From contig PWPY01000196.1 of assembly GCA_003558575.1 (NCBI GenBank), positions 1 to 5,327 of the forward strand: a stretch of DNA of 5,327 nucleotides, written 5' to 3'. The DNA is from Desulfonatronovibrio sp. (GTDB lineage Bacteria > Desulfobacterota > Desulfovibrionia > Desulfovibrionales > Desulfonatronovibrionaceae). The notes under the pieces are model-generated. The model was not told the DNA's origin. It searched no databases and was given only the letters and a program-made list of their open reading frames with translations. Shown piece by piece: positions 1 through 4,786 of this stretch; within the stretch, counting starts at the first letter, position 1; each line of letters begins with the position of its first letter. Position numbers and translations under genes: made by a program.

Positions 1-66
1 CACCCATTAGGGTACTATCTCCGGCTGAAATTCTAACTGTGGATATAATCTCTAAGTGATTGATTA

Positions 67-735
67 TTATGCTGCAGGGCACATATCACTAAGGCGGACA
101 GTGCTTAGTTTTCTGTCCCAGTAGAAACTAACTTGCGCGTCTTTTACTGATCGAATTTTTGCTGTTAACTCTTCAGGATCTTTGCTTACCTTCTTGAAAT
201 AAAGACAAAGACATAAGAGAATAAACGGATCATCCTCGCCTTTGAGAGCCATTATAGCATTGTCATACGCTGTCATGCCCAGGTCCGGCCTTTCAATAGT
301 CAGCCTTGATAAACCCCAGAAAGCCCCCTTGCGTAAAGGAAGATATTCCAGAAAATTATCTGCTCCGTCTTCACGCTCCACAAGATATGAAAATAAAATA
401 GGATGAAACTCCCGGGCCAGTTTCAGGTGCAAAGCCATTATCTCTCCCATACACTCGGGAGCCCCCCAGCCAATGCCTCCTGACTCATCGTTGAGAGACC
501 ACATCAGCCGACGCATTACAATGCGCCCCTGCTCAATATCCTCATCAGCCAATCTTGACACCACCTGGCCCATGGCTGTTACAGCGTGCCATCTCGCAAG
601 CTCCTGGGGATTGAGAATAGCAGAGAATAAAGGGCTCAGAACTGACTTGGCAGGCATGCTCAAAATATCTGACAAAGAGCCGGAAATATCTTCCCGGCTC
701 AAAATGCTGATAATTTCTTCTTTTACTTTCTTCAT
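67..735 (-). CDS. HEAT-repeat-like protein of unknown function, downstream of roo
   Basis: A complete 222-residue, probably cytoplasmic protein with no signal peptide or membrane segment. It is alpha-helical throughout and reads as HEAT-like repeats. Distinctive segments are ARWH (residues 47-50), RRLMW (75-79), an unusually glycine- and tryptophan-rich stretch NDESGGIGWGAPE (82-94), LPLRKGAFWGLSRL (132-145) and an aromatic FYWDRKL near the C-terminus (204-210). From memory it resembles the family named after Desulfovibrio vulgaris DVU0298, which has no established function; that name needs a profile search. The ATG lies only 12 nt after the roo stop codon, so it is almost certainly on the roo transcript. 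Its ribosome binding site is weak, which suggests translational coupling to roo. A role linked to the flavodiiron protein or redox stress is inference from position only. Cysteines are few and scattered, so it is unlikely to bind a metal centre of the rubredoxin type. Confidence 0.85.
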   Translation of the reverse strand: MKKVKEEIISILSREDISGSLSDILSMPAKSVLSPLFSAILNPQELARWHAVTAMGQVVSRLADEDIEQGRIVMRRLMWSLNDESGGIGWGAPECMGEIMALHLKLAREFHPILFSYLVEREDGADNFLEYLPLRKGAFWGLSRLTIERPDLGMTAYDNAIMALKGEDDPFILLCLCLYFKKVSKDPEELTAKIRSVKDAQVSFYWDRKLSTVRLSDMCPAA

Positions 736-747
736 AAAGCAATCACT

Positions 748-1959
748 CTACCCGGACTGAGATGATACCCTTTCTTTTATTTTCCCTGCCAGCTCAATAC
801 CCATTTTTCGACATTCAGACAGATGATCATGGGTAGGTACATTCTTAACGCGTAAAGGTGATAATGGCATATCAAAGCCTGAATCTTCCATAACCTGAGC
901 CATGGCTTTGGGAGCTTCACCGCTCCAGCCAAAAGATCCAAGGGTTGCGCCAATTCTGCCTTTAGGTTTGAGACCTTTCATGTAGGTTAAGAAATCAGCC
1001 ATCAAAGGCAGCATTCCATTATTATGAGTGGGAGAAGCGCATATTAGTGCAGCAGCATCAGAAAATTCCCCCATTACATCACTGTGATGAAATTTCTTAA
1101 GAGACATGAATCTGATATCAATGCCCTGTTCCATCATCGCATCACCAAGGGCCTTAAGCATCTTTTCCGAACTGTGCCACATGGTGTCAAAAACCAGCAC
1201 AGCCTTTTCCTTCACCTTTTGAGCCGCAAACTCTTCATAAGCGGAGACGATATCACCCACGTGAGAGCGCCAGATAACACCGTGATCCGGAGCTATCATA
1301 TCAATCTGCATTCCAGACTCTTTGACCCGGTTCAGAGTTTTCTGCACAAACCCTGAAAAAGGCAGAATTATATTTGTATAATAATGTCTTGCCTCGGACA
1401 GCAGAAGTTCAAGATCATGCTCATCATCAAAGAGTTTTGAGCTGGCTATGTTCTGGCCGAATGCGTCACTGGAAATTAGAAGCTTGTCTTCGGGGATATA
1501 GGAAAACATGGTGTCAGGCCAGTGAAGCATCCTGGCTTCCAGAAATTGAACATTTTTCTTCCCGAGAGCAATGGATTCACCGTCCTTTACAACCTGCACC
1601 GGCCAGTCTTTTCTGTGAAAATGGGATGCAAGAGACTTTTCTCCCATGGTTGAACAAAATATCTTTTCTGGTTTACATTTATCCACTATAAACGGCAAAG
1701 CCCCGGAATGATCCATTTCCACGTGATTTACCACAATGTAGTCAAGTTGTTCCGGCTTGATCAGTTTGAATATCTGATGATACAGATCCCATTTAAACTT
1801 CTCAGGCACAGCATCAAACAGGGTAATCTTTTCATCCATGACCAGGAAAGCATTATATGTTGTTCCTCTTCTCGCTAAGGAATAACCATGAAAATTTTCA
1901 ATATTCCAGTCTATAGTTCCCACCCAGAATATGTTTTTCTTAATTTCAACTATTGCCAT
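748..1959 (-). CDS. roo: Rubredoxin:oxygen oxidoreductase (flavodiiron protein)
   Basis: A 403-residue class A flavodiiron protein, the usual length of the Desulfovibrio gigas enzyme. The family reduces O2 to water (some members also NO) in the cytoplasm, taking electrons from rubredoxin. The N-terminal metallo-beta-lactamase-like domain (about 1-250) has all expected diiron ligands: H79, E81 and D83 in NHVEMDHSG, H146 in LHWPD, D165 in SSDAFG and H226 in PDHG. These numbers match the D. gigas enzyme as I recall it. The C-terminal flavodoxin domain (about 252-395) shows the three FMN-binding loops: FDTMWHSSEKM (258-268), SPTHNNGML (309-317) and GSFGWSGEA (341-349). The ATG has a GGAG ribosome binding site a few bases upstream. 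A strong terminator separates it from the rubredoxin gene before it, so its expression may differ from that of the rubredoxins. The HEAT-like gene follows after 12 nt. No ligand is missing and there is no sign of breakage. Confidence 0.97.
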   Translation of the reverse strand: MAIVEIKKNIFWVGTIDWNIENFHGYSLARRGTTYNAFLVMDEKITLFDAVPEKFKWDLYHQIFKLIKPEQLDYIVVNHVEMDHSGALPFIVDKCKPEKIFCSTMGEKSLASHFHRKDWPVQVVKDGESIALGKKNVQFLEARMLHWPDTMFSYIPEDKLLISSDAFGQNIASSKLFDDEHDLELLLSEARHYYTNIILPFSGFVQKTLNRVKESGMQIDMIAPDHGVIWRSHVGDIVSAYEEFAAQKVKEKAVLVFDTMWHSSEKMLKALGDAMMEQGIDIRFMSLKKFHHSDVMGEFSDAAALICASPTHNNGMLPLMADFLTYMKGLKPKGRIGATLGSFGWSGEAPKAMAQVMEDSGFDMPLSPLRVKNVPTHDHLSECRKMGIELAGKIKERVSSQSG

Positions 1960-1970
1960 GTTCTCTCCGG

Positions 1971-1984
1971 AGTTTTTAAAAAGT
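1971..1984. promoter_or_regulatory. 14-bp perfect palindrome in the roo leader
   Basis: AGTTTTTAAAAAGT reads the same on both strands. It lies between the upstream terminator and the roo start codon, directly before the roo ribosome binding site, which itself sits in a second palindrome, CTCCGGAG (1965-1972). As DNA it could be an operator. As RNA it could form a hairpin next to the ribosome binding site. I could not find a convincing sigma-70 promoter in this 100-nt gap. AT-rich palindromes can arise by chance, so function is inference. Confidence 0.35.
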
Positions 1985-2010
1985 ACCTAAGCATTTGTTT
2001 TTTGATCAGC

Positions 2011-2042
2011 CAAACAAAAAGCCCGCCGGATAACCGGCGGGC
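2011..2042 (-). terminator. Strong intrinsic terminator between rub and roo
   Basis: On the minus strand a perfect 9-bp GC-rich stem (GCCCGCCGG / CCGGCGGGC, positions 2042-2034 and 2029-2021) with loop TTAT is followed by the U-rich tract TTTTTGTTTG. This is a textbook Rho-independent terminator. It begins 23 nt after the rubredoxin stop codon and lies about 50 nt before the roo start codon. It should end most transcripts of the desulfoferrodoxin-rubredoxin cluster, leaving roo either on leaky read-through or on its own promoter. Confidence 0.9.
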
Positions 2043-2065
2043 ATATATATTTCATACCAGAAACA

Positions 2066-2227
2066 TTAAGCCTCTTTGGCAAAATTATCTTTGGCAGCTC
2101 CGCAAACAGGGCACACCCAGTCTTCCGGAATATCTTCAAACTTAGTTCCTTCTGCAACACCGTTATCTGGATCGCCTTCTGCTGGATCGTAAACATAACC
2201 ACAGATTTCGCATACCCATTTTTCCAT
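2066..2227 (-). CDS. rub: Rubredoxin, canonical short form
   Basis: A 53-residue protein with the full layout of classical Desulfovibrio rubredoxins (about 52 residues). It binds one iron through four cysteines and carries electrons in the cytoplasm to ROO, desulfoferrodoxin or rubrerythrin. The ligands are C6 and C9 in CEICGY and C39 and C42 in CPVCG. The conserved core residues are present: [13 protein letters not shown] (11-23), F30, W37 and the two-residue C-x2-C spacing. The ATG at 2227 is preceded by the strong ribosome binding site AAGGAG, which overlaps the TAA stop codon of the previous rubredoxin, so the two genes are translationally coupled (gap of 10 nt). It is the last gene before the strong terminator. 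Of the three rubredoxins here it is the best candidate for the ROO electron donor, since rub-roo adjacency is known from D. gigas and D. vulgaris. Confidence 0.97.
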   Translation of the reverse strand: MEKWVCEICGYVYDPAEGDPDNGVAEGTKFEDIPEDWVCPVCGAAKDNFAKEA

Positions 2228-2237
2228 TTTTTACTCC

Positions 2238-2408
2238 TTATTGTGTTTCTTGTGTTTTTTCCACAAAATACTTCTTTTTGGTTCCGCATTGCGGACAGCA
2301 CCAGTCATCTGGAATTTCCTCAAACTGAGTATCTTTGGACAACCCAGACCTGGATGCCAGGACAGGGTTGTAAACATATCCACATACTGCACACTCATAT
2401 TTTTTCAT
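2238..2408 (-). CDS. Divergent rubredoxin (second of three)
   Basis: A 56-residue rubredoxin fold. The ligands are C6 and C9 in CAVCGY and C38 and C41 in CPQCG, with the aromatic core Y4, Y11, Y13, F29 and W36. It departs from the canonical form in several ways. The usual DPxxGDPxxG loop is replaced by NPVLASRSG, one residue shorter. An extra cysteine, C37, precedes the third ligand (WCCPQC). The C-terminus is basic and then polar (KKKYFVEKTQETQ). These changes remove acidic surface residues, so its redox partner may differ from that of the canonical rubredoxin; that is inference. The ATG at 2408 follows the previous rubredoxin by 12 nt, with only a weak AGGG upstream. Its end carries the ribosome binding site of the next gene. 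It is intact, with no frameshift. Confidence 0.93.
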   Translation of the reverse strand: MKKYECAVCGYVYNPVLASRSGLSKDTQFEEIPDDWCCPQCGTKKKYFVEKTQETQ

Positions 2409-2420
2409 GATTTATGCCCT

Positions 2421-2627
2421 TTACTTGTCTTCCTTAACAGACCCCGGACCTGCCAGGGGACGAAAGCACTTTTTGCCTCCTCCGCACACAGGGCACTTCC
2501 AGTCATCAGGCAGATCATGAAAGCTTGTTCCCTTGGGTATTTTTCCCTTGCGATCCCCCCTGTCGGGATCATAATAACAACCACAATTAGTCATTTGACA
2601 TTGCCACATTTCTTCAGGTGCGGCCAT
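2421..2627 (-). CDS. Rubredoxin with C-x4-C motif (rubredoxin-2 / Rdl type)
   Basis: A 68-residue rubredoxin. The second ligand pair is normal (C45 and C48 in CPVCGGGK) but the first is spaced by four residues: C10-QMTN-C15, followed by an extra C17 in GCYYDP. The rest of the fold is clear: YYDPDRGDRKGKIPKGTSF (18-36) and LPDDWKCPVC (39-48). From memory, rubredoxin-2 of Desulfovibrio desulfuricans 27774 has this unusual spacing, reported to change the spectrum and stability of the iron site. The C-terminal tail is longer than in canonical forms. The ATG at 2627 sits 9 nt after the desulfoferrodoxin stop codon, with a TAGGAG ribosome binding site that overlaps that stop, so the two are coupled. 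The tight link to desulfoferrodoxin suggests it may be the electron donor for superoxide reduction; that is inference. Confidence 0.95.
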   Translation of the reverse strand: MAAPEEMWQCQMTNCGCYYDPDRGDRKGKIPKGTSFHDLPDDWKCPVCGGGKKCFRPLAGPGSVKEDK

Positions 2628-2636
2628 ATGAATCTC

Positions 2637-3017
2637 CTAAGCTTCTGCCTTCCACAGGCCGTGAATGTTACAATATTCCCTGGCAGTTACTTTTTCCGCC
2701 TTAACGCAAAATTCTGCAGCAGGGGCCTGGCCTGGCTTGAGGAATTCCCTGTAAGCCCTGCCGTCTGCAACCAATTCAATCCATTCAATATAGTGCTTGT
2801 CTTCCATTGGATGATCCACACTGCCCACAGTTACTTTGTAACCTTCAGCTGTCTTTTCAATCACAGGAACATGTTTTTCCTTGGCTGCATCAACAGTGTT
2901 TTCTGTCTGCAGCTTCATGGGCTGACCACAGCAGACCAGTTCTCCCTCTCCACCATGAACCACTTCAACAATATTTCCACAAGCATCACATTTATAAATC
3001 TCTAAAACTTTGGCCAT
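2637..3017 (-). CDS. dfx: Desulfoferrodoxin (two-iron superoxide reductase)
   Basis: A complete 126-residue class I superoxide reductase, also called rbo. It reduces superoxide to hydrogen peroxide in the cytoplasm without making O2, using rubredoxin as electron donor. The N-terminal desulforedoxin-like domain binds Fe through C10, C13, C29 and C30 (CDAC and CCGQP). The C-terminal domain carries the catalytic Fe site: H49, H69, H75, H119 and C116 (EYCNIHGLW). The conserved E47 and K48 that assist catalysis are in EKHVP. This numbering agrees with the characterised Desulfovibrio proteins, and nothing is missing. The ATG at 3017 has an AGAGAGG ribosome binding site at good spacing. It heads a four-gene cluster with three rubredoxins. 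A terminator stands between it and rbr, so it probably has its own promoter in the 154-nt gap. Confidence 0.98.
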   Translation of the reverse strand: MAKVLEIYKCDACGNIVEVVHGGEGELVCCGQPMKLQTENTVDAAKEKHVPVIEKTAEGYKVTVGSVDHPMEDKHYIEWIELVADGRAYREFLKPGQAPAAEFCVKAEKVTAREYCNIHGLWKAEA

Positions 3018-3063
3018 CTTATACCTCTCTTCAGGTTAAGGGTTTTGGGATGTCTAAAAGTTA

Positions 3064-3092
3064 TGTTTAAACAGTAATAACCCACCTGGCAA
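3064..3092 (-). promoter_or_regulatory. Candidate promoter for dfx and the rubredoxins
   Basis: On the minus strand TTGCCA (3092-3087; five of six to the -35 consensus) is followed after 17 nt by TAAACA (3069-3064; three of six to the -10 consensus). The -10 lies inside a perfect 10-bp palindrome, TGTTTAAACA (3064-3073). The -35 lies in the spacer of an inverted repeat, TAACCC/GGGTTA (3078-3083 and 3093-3098). This would give a leader of about 40 nt. The placement just after the rbr terminator supports a promoter here. The exact boxes are uncertain because the -10 match is weak. Confidence 0.4.
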
Positions 3093-3126
3093 GGGTTACT
3101 TATAAAATTCAACAAAGATCAAAACT

Positions 3127-3150
3127 AAAAAAGCAGACTTTAAAGCCTGC
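3127..3150 (-). terminator. Intrinsic terminator after rbr
   Basis: Minus-strand stem GCAGGC / GTCTGC (one G-U pair; 3150-3145 and 3138-3133), closed by TTTAAA and followed by six U residues (3132-3127). It starts 21 nt after the rbr stop codon. It is enclosed by a further perfect 10-bp inverted repeat, AAAGATCAAA (3114-3123) and TTTGATCTTT (3152-3161), which could lengthen the structure or serve another purpose. It separates the rbr transcript from the desulfoferrodoxin cluster. Confidence 0.75.
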
Positions 3151-3171
3151 CTTTGATCTTTTCAATATGAT

Positions 3172-3750
3172 TTATTGCCAGTTTTCACACAGGACTTCAA
3201 AGTGGGCCTTGGGATGTACGCATGACGGGCACTCATCAAGAGCTTCTTTACCTTTATGAGTGTATCCGCAATTCTGACACTTCCAGATTACTTCTTTATC
3301 CTTTTTAAATACTGTTCCATTTTCTATATTAGCAATAAACCCTCTATATCTTCTCTCATGAAGCTGTTCGGCAACAGCAATAGCCTCCATTGCTGCAGCT
3401 ACTTCAGGGAAGCCTTCTTCCAAGGCAACCTTGGCAAAGTCAGGATACATGGTTTCATGCTCATATTTTTCACCGTTAGCTGCTTCATGCAGATTTTCCA
3501 TGGTTGTTCCTATTTTACCAGCAGGAAATGAAGCCTGAATCTCCACTTCTCCACCTTCCAGAAACTTGAACAGCCTTTTGGCATGCTCTTTCTCCTGATT
3601 GGCAGTCTCTTCAAAGATGTTTGACAAATGGACATAGCCGTCCTTTTTGGCCTGCTTGGCAAAGTATGTATAGCGATTTCGGGCCTGAGACTCACCAGCA
3701 AAGGCAGTTAAAATATTTTTTTCTGTTTGGGTTCCTTTTAACGATTTCAT
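3172..3750 (-). CDS. rbr: Rubrerythrin
   Basis: A complete 192-residue classical rubrerythrin, a cytoplasmic NADH-linked peroxidase that reduces hydrogen peroxide to water with electrons passed through its rubredoxin domain. The N-terminal four-helix ferritin-like domain (about 1-145) has the diiron ligands E20, E53, H56, E94, E97, E128 and H131 (motifs AFAGESQARNRY, NQEKEH, GEKYEH and AEQLHERRY). The C-terminal rubredoxin-like domain binds Fe through C158 and C161 (WKCQNCGY) and C174 and C177 (CPSC). Positions agree with D. vulgaris rubrerythrin as I recall it. The ATG at 3750 has a strong AGGAGG ribosome binding site. perR lies upstream, separated by 190 nt with its own candidate promoter, and a terminator follows. 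It likely completes superoxide removal by consuming the peroxide that desulfoferrodoxin makes. Control by PerR is expected from family knowledge. Confidence 0.98.
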   Translation of the reverse strand: MKSLKGTQTEKNILTAFAGESQARNRYTYFAKQAKKDGYVHLSNIFEETANQEKEHAKRLFKFLEGGEVEIQASFPAGKIGTTMENLHEAANGEKYEHETMYPDFAKVALEEGFPEVAAAMEAIAVAEQLHERRYRGFIANIENGTVFKKDKEVIWKCQNCGYTHKGKEALDECPSCVHPKAHFEVLCENWQ

Positions 3751-3802
3751 GTAATCCTCCTGTTAATTAACTATCAAGTTTAATTGGTTACAACCTATTG
3801 TT

Positions 3803-3817
3803 TTAAAAATATTATAT
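3803..3817 (-). promoter_or_regulatory. Candidate rbr -10 box overlapping a PerR-box-like site
   Basis: The minus strand reads ATATAATATTTTTAA. It contains a perfect TATAAT (3816-3811) about 60 nt before the rbr start codon. It also matches the Bacillus subtilis PerR box, TTATAATNATTATAA, at 11 of 14 fixed positions. A good -35 at normal spacing is not visible; TTGGGA (3842-3837) is 20 nt away. Overlap of operator and -10 would fit repression. The gap is very AT-rich, which raises the chance of accidental matches, and the true motif in these bacteria may differ. Confidence 0.45.
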
Positions 3818-3842
3818 ATGAACACATCCTCATAAATCCCAA

Positions 3843-3867
3843 GGGGAGTTCTGATAGACTCTGCCCC
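3843..3867 (-). other. Bulged hairpin between perR and rbr
   Basis: The arms GGGGAGT (3843-3849) and ACT-ctg-CCCC (3858-3867) can pair as a 7-bp stem with a 3-nt bulge. On the minus strand it is followed by TTGGGATTT and not by a clean U-run, so it would be a poor terminator for perR at best. Read-through from perR into rbr seems possible. Confidence 0.3.
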
Positions 3868-3872
3868 GATTT

Positions 3873-3956
3873 TTATCTTGGAATCTCAGCCAGTAGCGTC
3901 ATGAACTTCTCAATCTGGCTCAGGCTGAAGCCCGTGGAAATCAGGAGCGGTTTGCC
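3873..3956 (-). pseudogene. Possible NeuB-like gene fragment abutting the perR stop codon
   Basis: In a frame different from perR, the minus strand from 3956 to 3873 reads GKPLLISTGFSLSQIEKF and then MTLLAEIPR before a TAA stop. From memory this resembles the central strand-helix unit of NeuB/SpsE-type sialic acid synthases, where GKPxIISTGM is followed by an EIE helix. The frame has no start codon of its own and is closed upstream at about 3984, so it cannot be a working gene. Its first part overlaps the last five codons of perR. If real, it is a remnant left by a rearrangement that joined perR to foreign or former sequence. A chance match over about 27 residues remains quite possible. Confidence 0.25.
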
Positions 3957-4324
3957 AGACAAGCCGGACAAATTCCAAGTATTTCAAACCTGATCCCAGT
4001 AATGGTGAAATCAGAATCAATGCCGGCAAGTTTGTCAACGTCTAAATCAAACTCTCCTTCAACGTCTCGAACCTTTCCACACCTTGAACATATGACATGC
4101 AGGTGGTCTCTGGTAACAGCATCAAACCGCTTCTGGTCACCACAGGTTTCAATCTTTTTGACAAACCCCTGCTTGCTGAGAATATCTAAGTTGCGATAGA
4201 CAGTGCCCAAGCTGATATTAGGAAGCTCGGCTCTAACCTTATCGAAAATCTCTGTAGCTGTTGGGTGAGATTTGGAATTCCTGAGCCTTTCCAATATTAA
4301 TTTTCTCTGCTTTGTAAGTCTCAT
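3941..4324 (-). CDS. perR: PerR-type peroxide-sensing repressor (Fur family)
   Basis: A 127-residue Fur-family regulator. I start it at the ATG at 4324 because the AAGAGG ribosome binding site is 5 nt before it; the in-frame GTG just upstream is too close to that site. The N-terminal winged helix (about 1-75) includes SLGTVYRNLDIL, the recognition helix region. All residues of the B. subtilis PerR regulatory metal site have equivalents: H20 (SHPTA), D68 (RFDAVT), H74 and H76 (DHLHVIC) and D87 (KVRD). The aspartate at the last position, where Fur has glutamate, favours PerR over Fur. The structural zinc site is complete: C79, C82 (CSRC), C119 and C122 (CPAC). The protein should repress peroxide defence genes and release DNA when iron-catalysed oxidation hits a histidine. 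Neighbouring rbr and the redox cluster are the obvious targets. The tail after the last CxxC is very short. Confidence 0.93.
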   Translation of the reverse strand: MRLTKQRKLILERLRNSKSHPTATEIFDKVRAELPNISLGTVYRNLDILSKQGFVKKIETCGDQKRFDAVTRDHLHVICSRCGKVRDVEGEFDLDVDKLAGIDSDFTITGIRFEILGICPACLANRS

Positions 4325-4337
4325 CACTGCCTCTTGT

Positions 4338-4372
4338 TAGGAATGATTACTATTAGCAGATATTCTTGTCAA
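4338..4372 (-). promoter_or_regulatory. perR: Candidate perR promoter with PerR-box-like site
   Basis: The minus strand has a perfect -35 box, TTGACA (4372-4367), directly after the U-tract of the upstream terminator. After 17 nt comes TAATCA (4349-4344), a poor -10. The -10 lies in TAGTAATCATTCCTA (4352-4338), which matches the Bacillus PerR box at 9 of 14 fixed positions and includes the AATNATT core. This would suit autorepression. The predicted leader would be only about a dozen nucleotides. The -35 is convincing; the rest is tentative. Confidence 0.5.
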
Positions 4373-4374
4373 CC

Positions 4375-4406
4375 AAAAAAAGGCCTGAAAAATATTTTTT
4401 CAGGCC
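4375..4406 (-). terminator. Strong intrinsic terminator after the ComEA-like gene
   Basis: A perfect 11-bp stem, GGCCTGAAAAA / TTTTTCAGGCC (4406-4396 and 4392-4382), with a 3-nt loop is followed on the minus strand by seven U residues (4381-4375). It lies about 60 nt after the ComEA-like stop codon and shields perR from upstream transcription. On the plus strand it is followed by ATATG and then six U residues, so it could also work weakly in that direction. Confidence 0.88.
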
Positions 4407-4464
4407 ATATGTTTTTTATGTATAACCTCTATGGTAGAGTAATATTCTTTTTTTTGGTTACAAG

Positions 4465-4731
4465 TCATTCAACAGCAATATAGTCCTTTATTTCGTTAAA
4501 CCTGGTTTCTCCTATTCCAGAAACCTGCATGATATCTTCTATCGATTCAAATGGGAATTCCTGGCGATGCTCAATTATTCTCTCTGCCAGAGCAGGGCCA
4601 ACTCCTGTCAGGGATTGCAGCTCCTCAGCTGGGGCAGTATTGATGTTTACAACAGATCCTGCAAGGGCACCAGCTGGAGCCAGAAAAAGTACCAGGGCTA
4701 AAATTGTGATCATAAAAAATTTTCTAATCAT
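4465..4731 (-). CDS. Small secreted ComEA-like helix-hairpin-helix protein
   Basis: An 88-residue protein. I start it at the ATG at 4731: GGAGG lies 5 nt before it, and that Shine-Dalgarno would fall inside the coding region if the in-frame TTG at 4743 were used. Residues 1-24 form a clear signal peptide (MIRKFF, a hydrophobic core, then AGALA with likely cleavage after A24). The mature part, about 64 residues, is one double helix-hairpin-helix domain of the ComEA type: VNINTAPAEELQSLTGVGPALAERI (28-52) and FESIEDIMQVSGIGETRFNEIKDYI (61-85). Such domains bind double-stranded DNA without sequence preference. ComEA works in DNA uptake, but short stand-alone forms like this are common in bacteria and their role is often untested. 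It has no competence genes nearby. A strong terminator follows, so it is probably a single-gene unit unrelated to the redox cluster. Confidence 0.92.
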   Translation of the reverse strand: MIRKFFMITILALVLFLAPAGALAGSVVNINTAPAEELQSLTGVGPALAERIIEHRQEFPFESIEDIMQVSGIGETRFNEIKDYIAVE

Positions 4732-4786
4732 AAAAGCCTCCAATAGTTTGAATAATCCTCAAAAATCACATAAAAAACATACTATT

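Noticed and set aside
1..66. Small hairpin ACCC-ATTA-GGGT (2-13) as terminator of the roo unit
   Set aside because: The stem is only 4 bp and the U-tract, if any, lies outside the window, so it cannot be judged. Nothing else is seen in these 66 bases.
1987..2301. Minus-strand frame of 104 codons over the two short rubredoxins
   Set aside because: It is an out-of-frame reading of the real rubredoxin genes at 2066-2227 and 2238-2408, which have the conserved cysteine motifs and ribosome binding sites. It also runs through the terminator stem.
2241..3005. Long plus-strand open frame of 254 codons
   Set aside because: It runs antisense across desulfoferrodoxin and two rubredoxins whose ligand residues are all intact. 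Its translation resembles no protein I know and it has no convincing ribosome binding site.
3784..3993. Plus-strand frame of 69 codons in the perR-rbr gap
   Set aside because: It is antisense to the 3' end of perR and the rbr promoter region, with no family resemblance and no ribosome binding site.
4732..4743. Upstream TTG start for the ComEA-like protein
   Set aside because: It would place the GGAGG ribosome binding site inside the coding sequence and put MEAF before a normal signal peptide. The ATG at 4731 fits better.
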